From Microdochium bolleyi (lineage: Eukaryota > Ascomycota > Sordariomycetes > Xylariales > Microdochiaceae), in contig KQ964255.1 in assembly GCA_001566295.1 (NCBI GenBank), forward strand, positions 372,001 to 436,000: 64,000 bases of DNA, in the 5' to 3' direction. Within the stretch, counting starts at the first letter, position 1, and the number at the start of each line of letters is the position of its first letter. A model generated the notes under the pieces. The model had not been told where the DNA came from. It made no database searches and saw nothing but the letters and a program-made list of their open reading frames with translations. Below are positions 45,398 to 56,830 of the stretch, one piece after another. Position numbers and translations under genes: made by a program.

Positions 45398-46659
45398 GTG
45401 TGCGGATGAGCCAGTGAGGGTTCGCAGTTAATGCAGAGTCGTGCCGGCCGCGCTTGAAGCCATACAGACTGGGCAGGACGGAGCTATATGTGAGCACTGC
45501 AAGCTGTACACTAGGTACGACCGAGTCGGGGCGTCACCGGTGGGCTGGAAAGACACGCTGGAGTCAGATTGCGGCAGGCGATGGTGTATTTCCACGGACT
45601 GGTTGTGTACCGCACGAGCAGTGTCTGTGCTGTCTTTCGATCTAGCCTGGGCGGGCTGCGTGCCGAGTACTGTGCAATATTGTAGTTGCGAATGTGTCGG
45701 GGTCCAAGAGGTTCTTGGGCAGGATGACGTGCGATAAGGCCAGCATGTGCATGTCCGAGGCCGCGCAGCAATGGCGGAGAGTGGGGCACGCGGACAACTT
45801 GGACTTGAGCCGCCAGGGGCACCCGGGGGGGGGGGGGGCGGCATTGGACTGGAGCAGCAAGGCACGAGCTGCTACGCAGCAGCAGTCAAGGCCATCTTGG
45901 TGAGGATATATGGCATGGCCCAACGATCAACGGCCGTACGACGAGATCCACATAGCATTTGACAATTCATTTGAGATCTTGGGCTCGTTGCAAAGAGTGC
46001 TTGCTAGCAGTGGTCGGACAGCCGTGCCGCCCACCCCGTCCATCATCCAGACCCCTCCAGCTCCCGAATCCCCAATTGCGGCGCCGGCCCGCCCTTCGCA
46101 CCTCCACGCCCGCGTCGACCCTCCTCGCTGCCTCTCTCCTCCGTATCGCACGGGCAACCACCCGCCCTTCTCTTCCGCCGTGCCCTCCGCCTTGCTCCCC
46201 TACAGCCATGCCGGCCCTTCTGTAACGCCGCCGCCCCTGAACGTCACCGTCCTCTTCGTCGCCGCCGCGTCGCCGCAGCCCACGCCGTGGCCTGCCCAGA
46301 TCTGACGCGACTCGATCCAGTCCCGACTCCTCCTCCTCCTCCGCCTCGGCGGGCCCCGCGACAACTCCGGCCACAACCTGCGTGCGCCAGACACAATTGC
46401 ACCGCCCATGTCGCTTGAGGGATACTGCCCGAGTGGACTTGGAACGAGAGTCTAGCAAAGGCCGAGGCCCGCTCTGGAAGCGGTCGCGACCGCCCCCATC
46501 CGCCGCCTTTCCGAGCAACGCTGCTTCGCCTTGTCGACACCACGACTCTCCCGTTGAGGTTGCTCTTGTTTTCATGACAGGCGCCGCCTCCCAGTCCCGC
46601 GCTCCTCCCATATGGCGAGTACCCGAATTGGATCTGCCACCGATAGGGCAGCAAGGACA
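45398..46659. promoter_or_regulatory. Divergent promoter region and long pan3 leader
   Basis: Upstream region of the UBX gene (minus) and pan3 (plus). From about 46020 to 46560 the plus strand is strikingly rich in C and T, which fits a transcription start region and a long 5' leader. ORFs on both strands are by-products of this skew. A 14-G run lies at 45825-45838. Confidence 0.5.
45825..45838 (+). repeat. 14-nt poly-G run
   Basis: An uninterrupted run of 14 G after ACCC. Length is probably polymorphic and prone to sequencing error. It could form a G-quadruplex-like structure in the promoter region. Confidence 0.85.
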
Positions 46660-49600
46660 ATGACTTCTCCACGACCAAAGACGCGCGGTATGTCTTCTCC
46701 TGCTCCTGCCAGGCTTGGCCACCAACCGACCTAGGTTGCGGCTTCCACGTTCCCGTAATCATCGAGTGTAGCCAAGGCTTGTTGTCTGACAGTTGTGCTC
46801 TCCCTTTCGAATCAGACACCAAGGACACCCTCTGTCGCAATGTCCTGATATACGGCCATTGCCGTTATGAGGACCAGGGTTGCGCCTTCAACCATGACCA
46901 GAACAAGAACTCATCCAACTCTATGGACGCGTAGGTGCACCATCTTTTCTTTCCCTGTATTTGCTTGCATGCATCACCCAAACCGTTTCCAATGCGAAAC
47001 ATCCATCCCGTATCCGTCAAGCCTCGTGCTCCGGCATACTCAGTTATATTGCCGATCCGTCAAAAGCTCTAAGGACGATCCGGCATCGGAGACCTTGCGC
47101 CTACATTTGTTCCACAGCCCTGGAGAGCACGCTTGATTCCAGTGACGACCGCGCTTCGCGCGACCATGGATCATTTGAAGGGGCCTTCCGGATCTGAACC
47201 TGAACCTGAACCTGAGCCCCAATCTGTCGACACACCAGTCAGCCACCCTCTTTTCCAGCAAGAGTTTCCTACCTTGAGCCAAGCCTCAACCGTGCCATTC
47301 AGGAAAGCTCGAGGTGGCCGCAAACGTGGTTCAATCCCCAATTTCGACAATGACTCATCCCAGGTCACGCCTCCACAAGAGCCGCCCACTTTCGATAACC
47401 GGTCCTCCAGCTATGCAGCCCTCGTGCGCCAGGATCCTGCAGGACGAGGACTGTCAACGACTGAGCTAGCCCAACCACCCGAGGATCCTCGTAGTGATAA
47501 TATTGCGGATCAAGGGCCAGACGAGGAAGTCAGCACCGACGCACAATTAGCTGATGTGCCGTCAAGACTATCTGACTCGGCCTATGTCTGTGAACGCGGC
47601 AACAGTCCCAGTCCTTATTCCGACATTTTAACACCTCAACATAGCCAGGACAGGGTCCAGTCCTGCGATGAGCCAATTGTGGAACATGACAACAGCAACG
47701 GCGATCTATGCCCGAAGATCGACAATTCAGTGATGCTACAAAGTTCTACGAGTCCGAAGCGACTAGATCCCCATGAGACGATGTTTCTGTCCGATCAAAT
47801 CACGCGCGATTCCCCGTACATGAATTGTCACTCTGTCACTCTGTCATTCTGTCGTATATACTAATCCATTGCGGGACAGTTCCAAGAAGTCTCTAAACGT
47901 AGAGTCGCCGTCCTTCACACCCGCCCAACTGCCGGGGTCCAAGAAGACCGGTTTCTCTACCACGGCCGCTCCCTTCACGCCACGAGGGCCCACTGGTTTG
48001 TTTACAATACCTCCCATTCTTGTGGTTATTACTGACGGACCGTTCCCAGCTGCAACGCCGTCATTGCCGCCGGATTCCGCACAAGGGTTGTACAAAGCCG
48101 GCTCTGGGTTCACGGACTTTACTTCTCAGAATTATGATCTGAATACTGCCGTATGATCCACTTCACTCGAGCGAGCTCAAACTCTCCGGACTAACTTTGA
48201 TGTAGTCGGGCACCAACGGAACTGGGGGAGATGGCGCGATCAATTATGATCCATTCACGATGTCCAATGTGGCACAAGCACTGCCCACGGCGACGCCATT
48301 TAATCCTTATGCCGAAGATCCCAATGCCCTGTCTGGCGCAGGCCAGTACTATGGTGCGCAGGGAGGCTATACTACCCCTCTGCAACCTGTATGTCAACCC
48401 TACTGTAACATATTAAACGTTGATCGCTGACGTCTTTGCAGTTGAATCATCATTTGTACAACCCCGTCAACCCATCAAGGGAAATTCTGCTTCCCCACCA
48501 GAAGCAGATCCAAGAACTCTTCATACCTGAGAACCTGCGAGAAGATCTGGCCAAGAAGTCAGAAGCTGCTCGCCAGGTTCTTCCGAGTAAGTTCTCTTGA
48601 TGTAAATATCATATCTCAGTCTGAACAGGGCACTGACAGCACTGCAGCCTCGACCCTGCCTTCGCCCGTTCACTACCACTCTCTCGTCCCATTGGACCTG
48701 AAGATAAGGACAAATTCAGGCGGTTTTTTTGGGTATACCTCTCATGTCTACAAAGCGAATTCTCGGAAGCTTGGCAATACTTACTGCTTGCGAAGAATTG
48801 AAGGTATGAGCTGGGTGATAGACCACACTGAGATGCTTGTGTTAACTTGTTTTCCAGGTTACCGGTTGACCGCCGAGACATCCTTCGTCAAGACGGTGGC
48901 TGCATGGAAGAAGGTCATTCACCCGAATATCGTGACCACGGTCGAAGCATTCACGACTAGGGAGTTCGGATACAACGACAGCTCGCTCATATTCGTGCAA
49001 CACTATCATCCCCTGTCCAAGACCCTGGCGGAGCACCACTCCGCGAGCACAACCGCTGGCCGGTTCGCACGACCTGCTCCTGTCCCAGAAAAGGTCTTGT
49101 GGAGTTACCTCCTCCAGATCACGAGCGCGCTGCGGGCCATCCACGGCGTTGGCCTGGCAGCGAGGTGCATTGATACCACCAAGATCATTGTCACAGACAA
49201 GACCCGCATCAGGCTCTCAGGCTGTTCTGTGCTCGATGTGCTGCAGGGAGAGAACCAAAAGCCGGTCGACGAATTGCAACAAGAAGACTTCTTCGACCTC
49301 GGCAGAGTCTTGTTAAGCATTGCAACAAATTCACAGCCCCGAGCCCTGCATGAGCTCCCACCTCTACTGGATCAGATGGCCAGGTCCTACAGTCAAGAGC
49401 TGGTGAGCCGGACCAAATGGCTACTGTCCCCGACACAACATGGCGCTCCCAAGTCTGTGCAAACGATATTTGCCGAATCGGGAGCGCACCTGGACGATGT
49501 TCTCACCGCCGAATTCAACTACCAAGATGAGACAACGTCTCACCTTAGCAAGGAGCTGGAGAACGGTCGGCTTTTCCGCCTTATGGCGAAATTGGGGACA

Positions 49601-49906
49601 ATCAACGAGCGCCCCGAATTTGACAACGATCCCACCTGGTCGGAAACTAGTGAGCGGTACACACTCAAGCTCTTTCGCGACTACGTCTTTCATCAAGTTG
49701 ATTCCCAAGGAAACCCGGTCGTCGACCTCGGTCATATCGTACAGTGTCTCAACAAGCTTGACGCTGGCATTGAGGAGAAGATCTACTTGACCAGTCGTGA
49801 CCATCAGTGCGCGTTTGTCGTCACGTACAAAGAGCTGAAGAAGCAGGTTCAGACCGCGTTTGGGGATCTCCTGAAGGGCGGGGCTGCTAAGGGCAAGAGC
49901 TATTAG
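46660..49906 (+). CDS. pan3: PAN3, poly(A)-nuclease deadenylation complex subunit 3, 630 aa
   Basis: Eight exons: 46660-46687, 46816-46930, 47880-47995, 48050-48150, 48206-48388, 48442-48586, 48648-48803, 48858-49906. All joins keep frame and the total is exactly 631 codons. A CCCH finger uses Cys16, Cys25, Cys32 and His36 (CRNVLIYGHC..CAFNH). The PAM2-like motif KSLNVESPSFTP (residues 51-62) binds the poly(A)-binding protein. Then come YDPFTMSN, QELFIPENLREDL, a pseudokinase domain and the C-terminal knob. PAN3 dimers bring the nuclease PAN2 to poly(A) tails in the cytoplasm. Intron 2 is 949 nt, far longer than the other six (53-128 nt), and holds a long ORF listed separately. Two introns of 54 nt are stop-free in frame. 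Confidence 0.92.
47166..47815 (+). CDS. Candidate alternative exon / alternative N-terminus inside pan3 intron 2
   Basis: A frame open from 47073 to 47871 fills most of the long pan3 intron. Its ATG at 47166 (cgaccATGG) has strong context. It encodes a disordered Ser/Pro/Asp-rich sequence starting with a four-fold Glu-Pro repeat and containing FQQEFPTLSQ and GGRKRGS. A donor GTACAT at 47816, a branch site TACTAAT near 47859 and the normal pan3 acceptor at 47879 define a clean 64-nt intron. The donor phase equals that of pan3 exon 2, so splicing to exon 3 keeps the pan3 frame. It may be an alternative first exon that replaces the CCCH finger. As an internal exon it needs an acceptor ending at 47125 or 47242. 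The strong acceptor at 47117 would shift frame. Confidence 0.4.
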
Positions 49907-50750
49907 GTGCTGCCTCCAGAACGCCAGATACAGATACACATGTCATTCTTGAGAGACCTTGACAGGAGAGAGGCCAACAACCCGCTCTTCTCAATGGCAC
50001 GGCTGTGAAGGAAAGCTATGAACGAGAAGCGCATCTGTTGCGGTGGTGGGGTCGTCATACAAGAGACATGGAGTGCTTGTGTCGGGACAGCATGATACAC
50101 TCAGCCTTTGTAGGCCCGTCATGGTGTCGGACTCTGAGTAGCTTTGTCCAAACAGTATGACGAGAGAGTAGGATATGGTGAGAAGCACGACGAGTTGTTC
50201 GAAGCAGTGTAGTCGCATACACAGCAGCCCAAACACAAACGGAGGACGAGAGATCAGTCTTACATAAGAGTAAAAATTGAAAAACATCTCACATCTGAAC
50301 AATGACCTTTGCCGCTTAGACAGCATATTCTTCTTTTTTGGCCTCATGGATGGAAGACATTACATATATGCAACATGGAGATCTCGGCACGCATAAATGT
50401 TGTCCTGCCGACCTTGCCATATCATTTGCCTCAGACCGTACGTGCTCTAGGAGACCAACAGAGTACCGAGTTGATGTGCATGAGTAGGCTCTGTATAGGA
50501 CCTACTTCAATCCGCCCACGAAGCGCAAACATCGGGCTCGGGGCAAAGGAAAGCTCTCGGTCCTTTGCACGCTCTCTCTCGTCTCTCTGTTTCCCTTCTG
50601 ATATATTTCTCCCAAGCTCTTCTGAAGCTCGAGGTCGTGCTGATCGGCATGGATGCATTGAGCCAGCCGCTTTTTCGGGTCCAGCTCGCCTACTTGCTCA
50701 TTCTCTCGACAAGCCCGCCTACAACAGGCCCTATGTGATTTCGTAGGATC
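49907..50750. other. Convergent 3' region, pan3 / lsm7
   Basis: An 0.84-kb spacer between facing stop codons, without a supported gene. Confidence 0.5.
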
Positions 50751-51554
50751 TCAGTCGTCTTCCTGCTGCTGCAGGAACGGGTTCTCAATCTGCTCGCTGC
50801 CGTCGAGCGGGCTAATGACGACGAGCAGAGTGCCGCGCGCAACGACCAGGCCTAGCGATCTCGTCTTTGTGTTTCCTTCGTCGTCTGTGGCGGGTTTTTC
50901 GCAGAGTTGTTTAGTGTTTGTTTTCTTCTTATAGGAAACAAGATCCAAGGGAAAAAAGGCGTCGGTGGCCATTCTGGGGGTTCGTGGTGTCTGGAATGCA
51001 AATGTATGTACGAACCTTGTAAAGACTCCTCGACGTCGTCTAGGACGAGGTTCATCAGCGCATCGTAGCCCTTGAGCGTGCCGGTGACTGTGCGCATATT
51101 GTCAGCAACGATCCTCATTCTGCAGATGCTATCGCGACTGGCGGTCCCATAGAGCGATATGTCCAAGACATCAGAAGATACGAGGCGAAAGCGCCGGGCC
51201 CGAGCGGCCTGCCGCTTGGAACAAGACTCGTATGCCGAGGCCGCGACAAAGGCAGAGTGGTCCGCCTGCGATTGACAGCCGTAGAAAGGGATATGACAGG
51301 AATGGAGGACTGCACGGCGTCTACGTACCTTCCCGCCCGCCGTTGAACTTGACTGTGATCTTCTTATCCATGTACTTGGCCAGGTCGAGGATGTTCTCCT
51401 TCTTGGGCCTCTCGCGCTCCTGGCCGTCGTTGCCGCCGCCCCCGCCGCCTCCTCGGCCACCTCCTCGGCCTCCTCGGCCTCCTCGCGAGTGTCCTCTGTC
51501 GCCGCCGCCACGGCCGCCACCGCGGTGGTGACCACCTCCTCCTCTGTCGGCCAT
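50751..51554 (-). CDS. lsm7: U6 snRNA-associated Sm-like protein LSM7, 143 aa
   Basis: Exons 51554-51329, 51087-51016 and 50884-50751; introns of 241 and 131 nt (GTACGT..ACAG, GTTCGT..ACAG) keep frame. A Gly/Arg-rich start of about 45 residues with RGG repeats precedes the Sm fold. Sm1 is ENILDLAKYMDKKITVKFNGGREVTGTLKGYDALMNLVLDD; Sm2 is LGLVVARGTLLVVISP. The linker and the ending are typical of LSM7. LSM7 is part of the nuclear LSM2-8 ring on U6 snRNA and the cytoplasmic LSM1-7 ring in mRNA decapping. The RGG arm could bind RNA or be arginine-methylated. Confidence 0.92.
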
Positions 51555-54500
51555 TCTTGTGGATGTGGATGTGTACGTGCTGTGTGGTGTGTCGAGTGGC
51601 CTCAATTGGAGTAAATGAGGGTGAAATTCGACGTGATGGAGGGCCCGGCCTTGTGAGAGTCGCAAGGCTCCGAAGTCTGGCTGTACGTATGCGGTCGCGG
51701 TGCGGCGTGGAAATGACGACGCGGTGTCCGATTGTACTGACGCCCAGCTCAAACTTGGAGGGGTACGGGATAGCACATGCTGCGCTTGGCATGGGTTCGT
51801 GGTGGGCCTGCCTGAAGCTCCCAGCACAACACACCTCCAATGTTATCGATAAGGAGCTTCTCTTCACAGGGCCTCTCAACAGGACCTCAGCCATGAAGCA
51901 AGCAGAGCAACACGTTTGGGGGCACTACTCCCTGGTCCAGGAAACTGTAGCAGCTCAGGTCTTCAGGTTAGGTCTCTGCGCCCGGGACTGTCGCCCAATT
52001 GCTCTTCCAGTGCATCTCGCAAGGCGCGGATACAGCTCCCGCCTTGCGTCACAAGAAACGCTTCAAGCCGATCATTGTTCCAGTCTCTGCCGTCAGGGAC
52101 AGGTAGCTGGCTCCCTTACGCACCGGACAGTGATTTTCAATCACGCAGTGGGAGCTTCCAAGACAGCTTTCTGCACCTGACATGCTTGCCACGACCAAGC
52201 CGCGGCATGAAGTTCCTAGATTCGGATGCTTTGGTCCGTCCGGCTGGGGCCGAGGAGGATTATGGTGGACTTGCCAAAACCGCATCCATGATTCTCGACA
52301 AGTCGCATGGGAAGTGGTCCGCTGAGCCGGAAGCCTGCCCCGTGCAGACTCTCGCATCGGATGCATGCGCCTGATCTGGAGTGGATCCGGGCATGGAATC
52401 ATGTCATGGCCACGACACTGTCCCGGGAGATGATAACATGGCACCACCTGAACAGGGACACAAATTACCGAGAAACTGCTGGCCAAGTGCCGAACTCGTC
52501 TGCTTGTCGCCGGTCGCACGTTCTGGGAGCTCTGCGTCCGGGCGCGGCTGTGGCAAAGCAAATGATCGCCGCCGAGATGGGGAGGGGCCTTTGGGCCCTG
52601 CGCTGGCTGGCGGGCATGCGCGGCAGGTGGAAGCGAGCTCTGCTGGAAAATCCCCGTCGGTCTCGCAGCATGGGAGATCCTTCCGCCTGGGTGCTCTGGG
52701 AAACTGTCACACAGCGTCCAGGGTGTCGTTTTTGATGTGCACGGTTCCGGGGCTCGTGCTGACGGCGGACAGATTTGGACCATCCGCGTCTGGAAGAGGC
52801 AAGACGTTGGAGTGCAGATGAGGATGGGCTTGATCTCGCATCCAGACTAGTCCGCGGTCCTCCAACTGGATGATGATCTTTGCTCTCGCCGCGACCACTG
52901 CCGCATCCGATCCCGAGGGTCGAGCGTCCAGCTTCTAAGATCGGATCAACGCAGGAGCCAGCGCCGCGAGTAGCAGGGAGTGGACGCTAATAGTGACAAG
53001 GCCACACCATCGTGGACCCTGGCCGTGACAGGCTCGACAGGCTCGACGGGCTCCAGCCCAAAAGGTCTTGCCATTCTGGACGACTAGCGCAGGACGCGCT
53101 GTGCAGATCGGGAGTGTGGCACTCGGCGAGCAGCTCCACGCAGGGCTGCAACAGGAGCGTTCCGTATGCGAGATCCAAGGATGCAACGTGGGAGATGGAG
53201 CCCCGGGGGCTTTCTTATACCCTGTGGTACTGAGCGACGGAGTGTTCCGTACTGCGAGGACGCTGGGGCTCCCCCCGAGCCCCCGTGGGACAGGAGCGAG
53301 CCGAGCGGTGAAACGAGCAAGCACGGATGCATCTTCCCAACGGCAATCCTACCGCTGCTCTGGCCGGGAAATGATTCCGCCACGGCATGGCTCAACTCAG
53401 CACATCCTCGACGAGCAGCGTGCCGGGCGACATGCCGCCAAGGCAGCCTGGACGACACGACGCCTGCCAGGCCCTGCTCCCTGCGTGCTGATCTCAACCT
53501 CTCTCGTCGACCCCCGGAGCTTACAAGATATCGCTACCCAACATCGACAGCGCGCGCTTGTGGCGTGACAGGGCTGCCCAGACATAGGCTCGGCAGGGTC
53601 CCTCTCGCCTGTGCTCCATCACGCATCGTACGGCCTGGTCCTTGTCTCAGGCACGCAATGTCGGCCAGCGGCGCGGACATGAACTCCTGTGTTGTAACCC
53701 AACTCCGACAGCCGTCCACGGCCAACACATCTCCGCCCTCTCTCGCCATTACAGCAAAACCACGAGATGAGCCGCCCCCCCCCCCTTCCCCTTTCCCCCT
53801 CCCTCGCATCGCTGAAATGATGCTCGAGCTGGCTCCCGACGTCAACCGAGATCACCAAAGGCCTAGACCCTGCGCCTGGTGCTTATCTCTGCAGACCTGG
53901 ACTGCCCCAAGGCTGTCAGGGAGTCACTTGCGACAGCATCACTGCATCTAGAGTCCTAAGCTTGCCGGAAACAAGCTAGTGAGCCATCTAGAGCGCTGGC
54001 AGCCCGTGAACAATGACTACCTGCAGCTGCAGGACCCGGGGCGCGGAGCGGAGCACCAGAGTCCTAGGCGGGCCAGCAGGCCCATCACAGCGCGGTGGTC
54101 TGCCGCAAAGGCAGAGCTATGGGCACCCCGGTAGTTGTATACTCTGCCGACAGGGCCCGGCGACCCCAGGTCCCAGCGGCTGGGTCTGCCCAGAGTTGCA
54201 TGGGTGCGGAATGCTTGTTGCGCCTCTCGCGCCTTGCTCCTCCGCCAGGGCCGCCACCGAAGGGCCCCATTCCGCTCCCGCTTGTCGGCGCGGGAGCCGG
54301 TTTGCGCCTTCCAAACCAGACTCTCCATCTCCGCGCATCTCAATTTCTGCGCCTGAGCCCCAGAGCTAGCGACCCTTTTCCTCTCTGGCCTTGTCCCTCC
54401 GGCCCTCTCTTCCCCTTCTCGTCCTCCGGATGGCCCAGTGGGAGCTCCCTCGGTTCCTTCACTGACAGGCAATGGCAGCAAGCGGCCGGCCAGATTCCTC

Positions 54501-54876
54501 GCGCGACACCTTGTGCGTTTGACTGATCCCAGCTCGCCTGCAGCCCGATACAGCGGAAGCCCCAGCCCATGCTGGCCGATCACTAATCGCCCGATTCGCC
54601 CACCGCCCCCGGAGCTCCACGGAGGCAACGCCGTTCCAGCTTCCTTGTGCGCCGCTGTCCACCACAAGATCAACTCTTGCAAGCATCGCTTTCTCGACGA
54701 CACCGCAGTCGGGCGCATGCTCGCAACAACGAAGTCGGCGTTAGACTTCACTGCGCAGAGCGCTTCGATCATTTTCGTGGCTCGCCTCGCCACTCTCTGC
54801 GCCTCGGTTCAGACAGACCTGTGCCCTGCAGGTCCAGCAACTCTCCCCATCTGCTCCTCAAGGAGATGTAGCGACC
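51555..54876. other. Large intergenic region, 3.3 kb
   Basis: Upstream of lsm7 (minus) and of the zinc-cluster gene (plus). Many ORFs up to 260 codons overlap on both strands, but all are rich in Arg, Pro, Cys and Ser in the way of GC-rich non-coding DNA, and none resembles a family I know. C/T-rich stretches at 54350-54450 and 54780-54860 fit the leader of the plus-strand gene. Confidence 0.45.
53775..53785 (+). repeat. 11-nt poly-C run in a pyrimidine tract
   Basis: Eleven C residues followed by TTCCCCTTTCCCCCTCCC. A simple-sequence tract, length probably variable. Confidence 0.8.
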
Positions 54877-56830
54877 ATGGCACCAAATTCGGAGCCGGAA
54901 ATACACAAGCGCAAGCGCGACATTTCGGACGAAAGTGGTGCTCAGTCCGGGCACGCAGCTGAGCGTATACCTCAGCCTCTGCCGCCTCAGACAGGTATGC
55001 TGTCCTTGGTCTCATCAGTGCTTGGAACGTTGTGCGGGCAGGCGGTTGCGAAAGTAGAGGAAGTCAAGTGGCGGCGCCGAGCTGCGTCTGTCGCAAGGCT
55101 CATCGCAGCCGGCTTGTGTTCCTCGCGCACGCGCGCTTCTTTTTCTTGCGCGCCAGCGAGAGAGCAGCAGCACCCATGGGGACGAGCCAACTTCATTCAG
55201 GTTCAGCTAACATTTCGCCAGCGAATCAACCACCGATTAATTATCTGTCAAGGGTACAATCGGGGCGTCTCAGTCTCTTGCAAGGAGACGGCGAGTCCTT
55301 CTCCGATGTGCTGGCACTGATCTCTGAATATGAAGGTATGTCTGTCCGAGCTGATGTTCCATTGTGACCCAACCTAACGGAGACATTAAAACAGGAGTCC
55401 TCAGTCGACATGAAAGTCTTGCCGTCAGCCTAGGGGCAAAGCTCACTGGGCCTCGTCTGCTCAAAGCGATGGAAGGTCTTTTCGAAGGGCCAATATCCAC
55501 GAACCCTCGGCAGGCGATGTTTGGCCCTGACCCCATTACTTGGCTTGACATCGTCGAGTTCTCGCGATCACACCCTGGCGACTTCAACGTGGCGGTCAAC
55601 AGTAGCGGCATACGCTGCTGCCAGTTCCAGCTCAAAGGAGCCCAGGTCGAGATTTCCGAAGATGATTGGAGACTCATAGTGGCAGGGGCCGTCGATCGTT
55701 TTCGGTTGCAACAACCAGCAGAAGAGGACGAGATGACTGAGATTGCCACTCTCGACATCTTAGAACAGCGCTTGCAGGTGCTTATCAAGAAAGCTGACGA
55801 GGTGGCGCGCAAGGCTCGCCAGCTCAACTACCATCTGGGCGGGCGCAAAGCCGCAATCAATGCTAGGCGAACCTCCCACTCCTCTGGCGGAGCTACGCCG
55901 TTCCCGTCAGTGCATCAACTACGGCCAGCAGCCGCCAGCCCCAGCTACGATCTGCATGCGGATCTGCTCGCGCAGTTCGTAAACAGCTCATACCAATCGC
56001 GCCTCTCATCGACAAGTTCTGTACCTCCGACACCCATCACCGCAAATGTCAGCGTGGCAACACCTAGAAGCTCTCTCCAATATTCCCAGCCACCTTCAGC
56101 GCAACTGCAGTCACACCAGCAGGCGCAGCAACAATTGCAGCAGCAACAGCAACAGGGTGCGTACCCGGCTGCGAGCAACCGGCCATCTCCTGGATACTCG
56201 GTCGAATCATCTTCTCGGGAGCCGGACGAAGAGTTCCGCCATCAGGTGACCTCGCTCGTCGAGAAGCTGGGGAAGGGCGAGACGATATACCCGCCATGCG
56301 ACCGGTGTCGTCGCTTACGGTCACAGTGCATCAAGCATCTCACCGCTTGTCAGGGCTGTACAAAAAAACATGCCAGATGCGTGTGGAAGGGCGTGACAGA
56401 AGAAGAGGTGGCCTGGCTTCGGGGACAGGCTGCGAAAGACCACGACGAAGCTAATAGCGGACGTCCAGTGACACAGCCATATGTGGCGGAGGAGCCAAGG
56501 GGTTCGCCTCATCTGTCCCCGACTGCTCACGACCAGCCGGCGCATGTCCTGGACAACAGAGAACGAGGAAGCGAAGGCCCATCGTCTAGCCAGCTTGTCT
56601 CTCGGCTTGCGATCGGCCGCCATGTCGACGATGTGTGGAGGAAGGGTAATTCATCGACCTCTAGCCCATACCGACACGAGAACATGGATATAGACTCTAG
56701 AGAGCCACCAAAAGATGAAAAGGGGCATCCGCAGTCTCGGCTCATTCATCTGGCTCACACTGCATCGACAACACCATCGCAGAGGAACGTTACGTCTCCA
56801 CGTCTCAGCAACCACGGTTATCAAGGGTGA
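54877..56830 (+). CDS. Zn2Cys6 zinc-cluster protein with C-terminal-half cluster, about 572 aa
   Basis: Exons 54877-54994, about 55171-55335 and 55395-56830; introns of about 176 and 59 nt. ATG context is gcgaccATGG. The conserved-looking block PITWLDIVEFSRSHPGDF lies in the first third. A predicted helical stretch (LDILEQRLQVLIKKADEVARK) is followed by a Ser/Pro/Gln-rich part with poly-Gln. Six cysteines with spacing C-x2-C-x6-C-x6-C-x2-C-x6-C start at about residue 396 (CDRCRRLRSQC..CQGCTKKHARC). This fits a fungal zinc cluster, which is usually N-terminal in transcription factors. Intron 1 can use CAG acceptors ending at 55167 or 55170, changing one Ala. Target genes unknown. Confidence 0.75.

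Noticed and set aside
53166..53951. 261-codon plus-strand ORF in the 3.3-kb gap
   Set aside because: Rich in Arg, Pro, Cys and Ser with no domain or helix pattern; competing ORFs on the other strand; no splice support.
54017..54793. 258-codon minus-strand ORF
   Set aside because: Same non-coding style composition and overlaps the promoter of the zinc-cluster gene.
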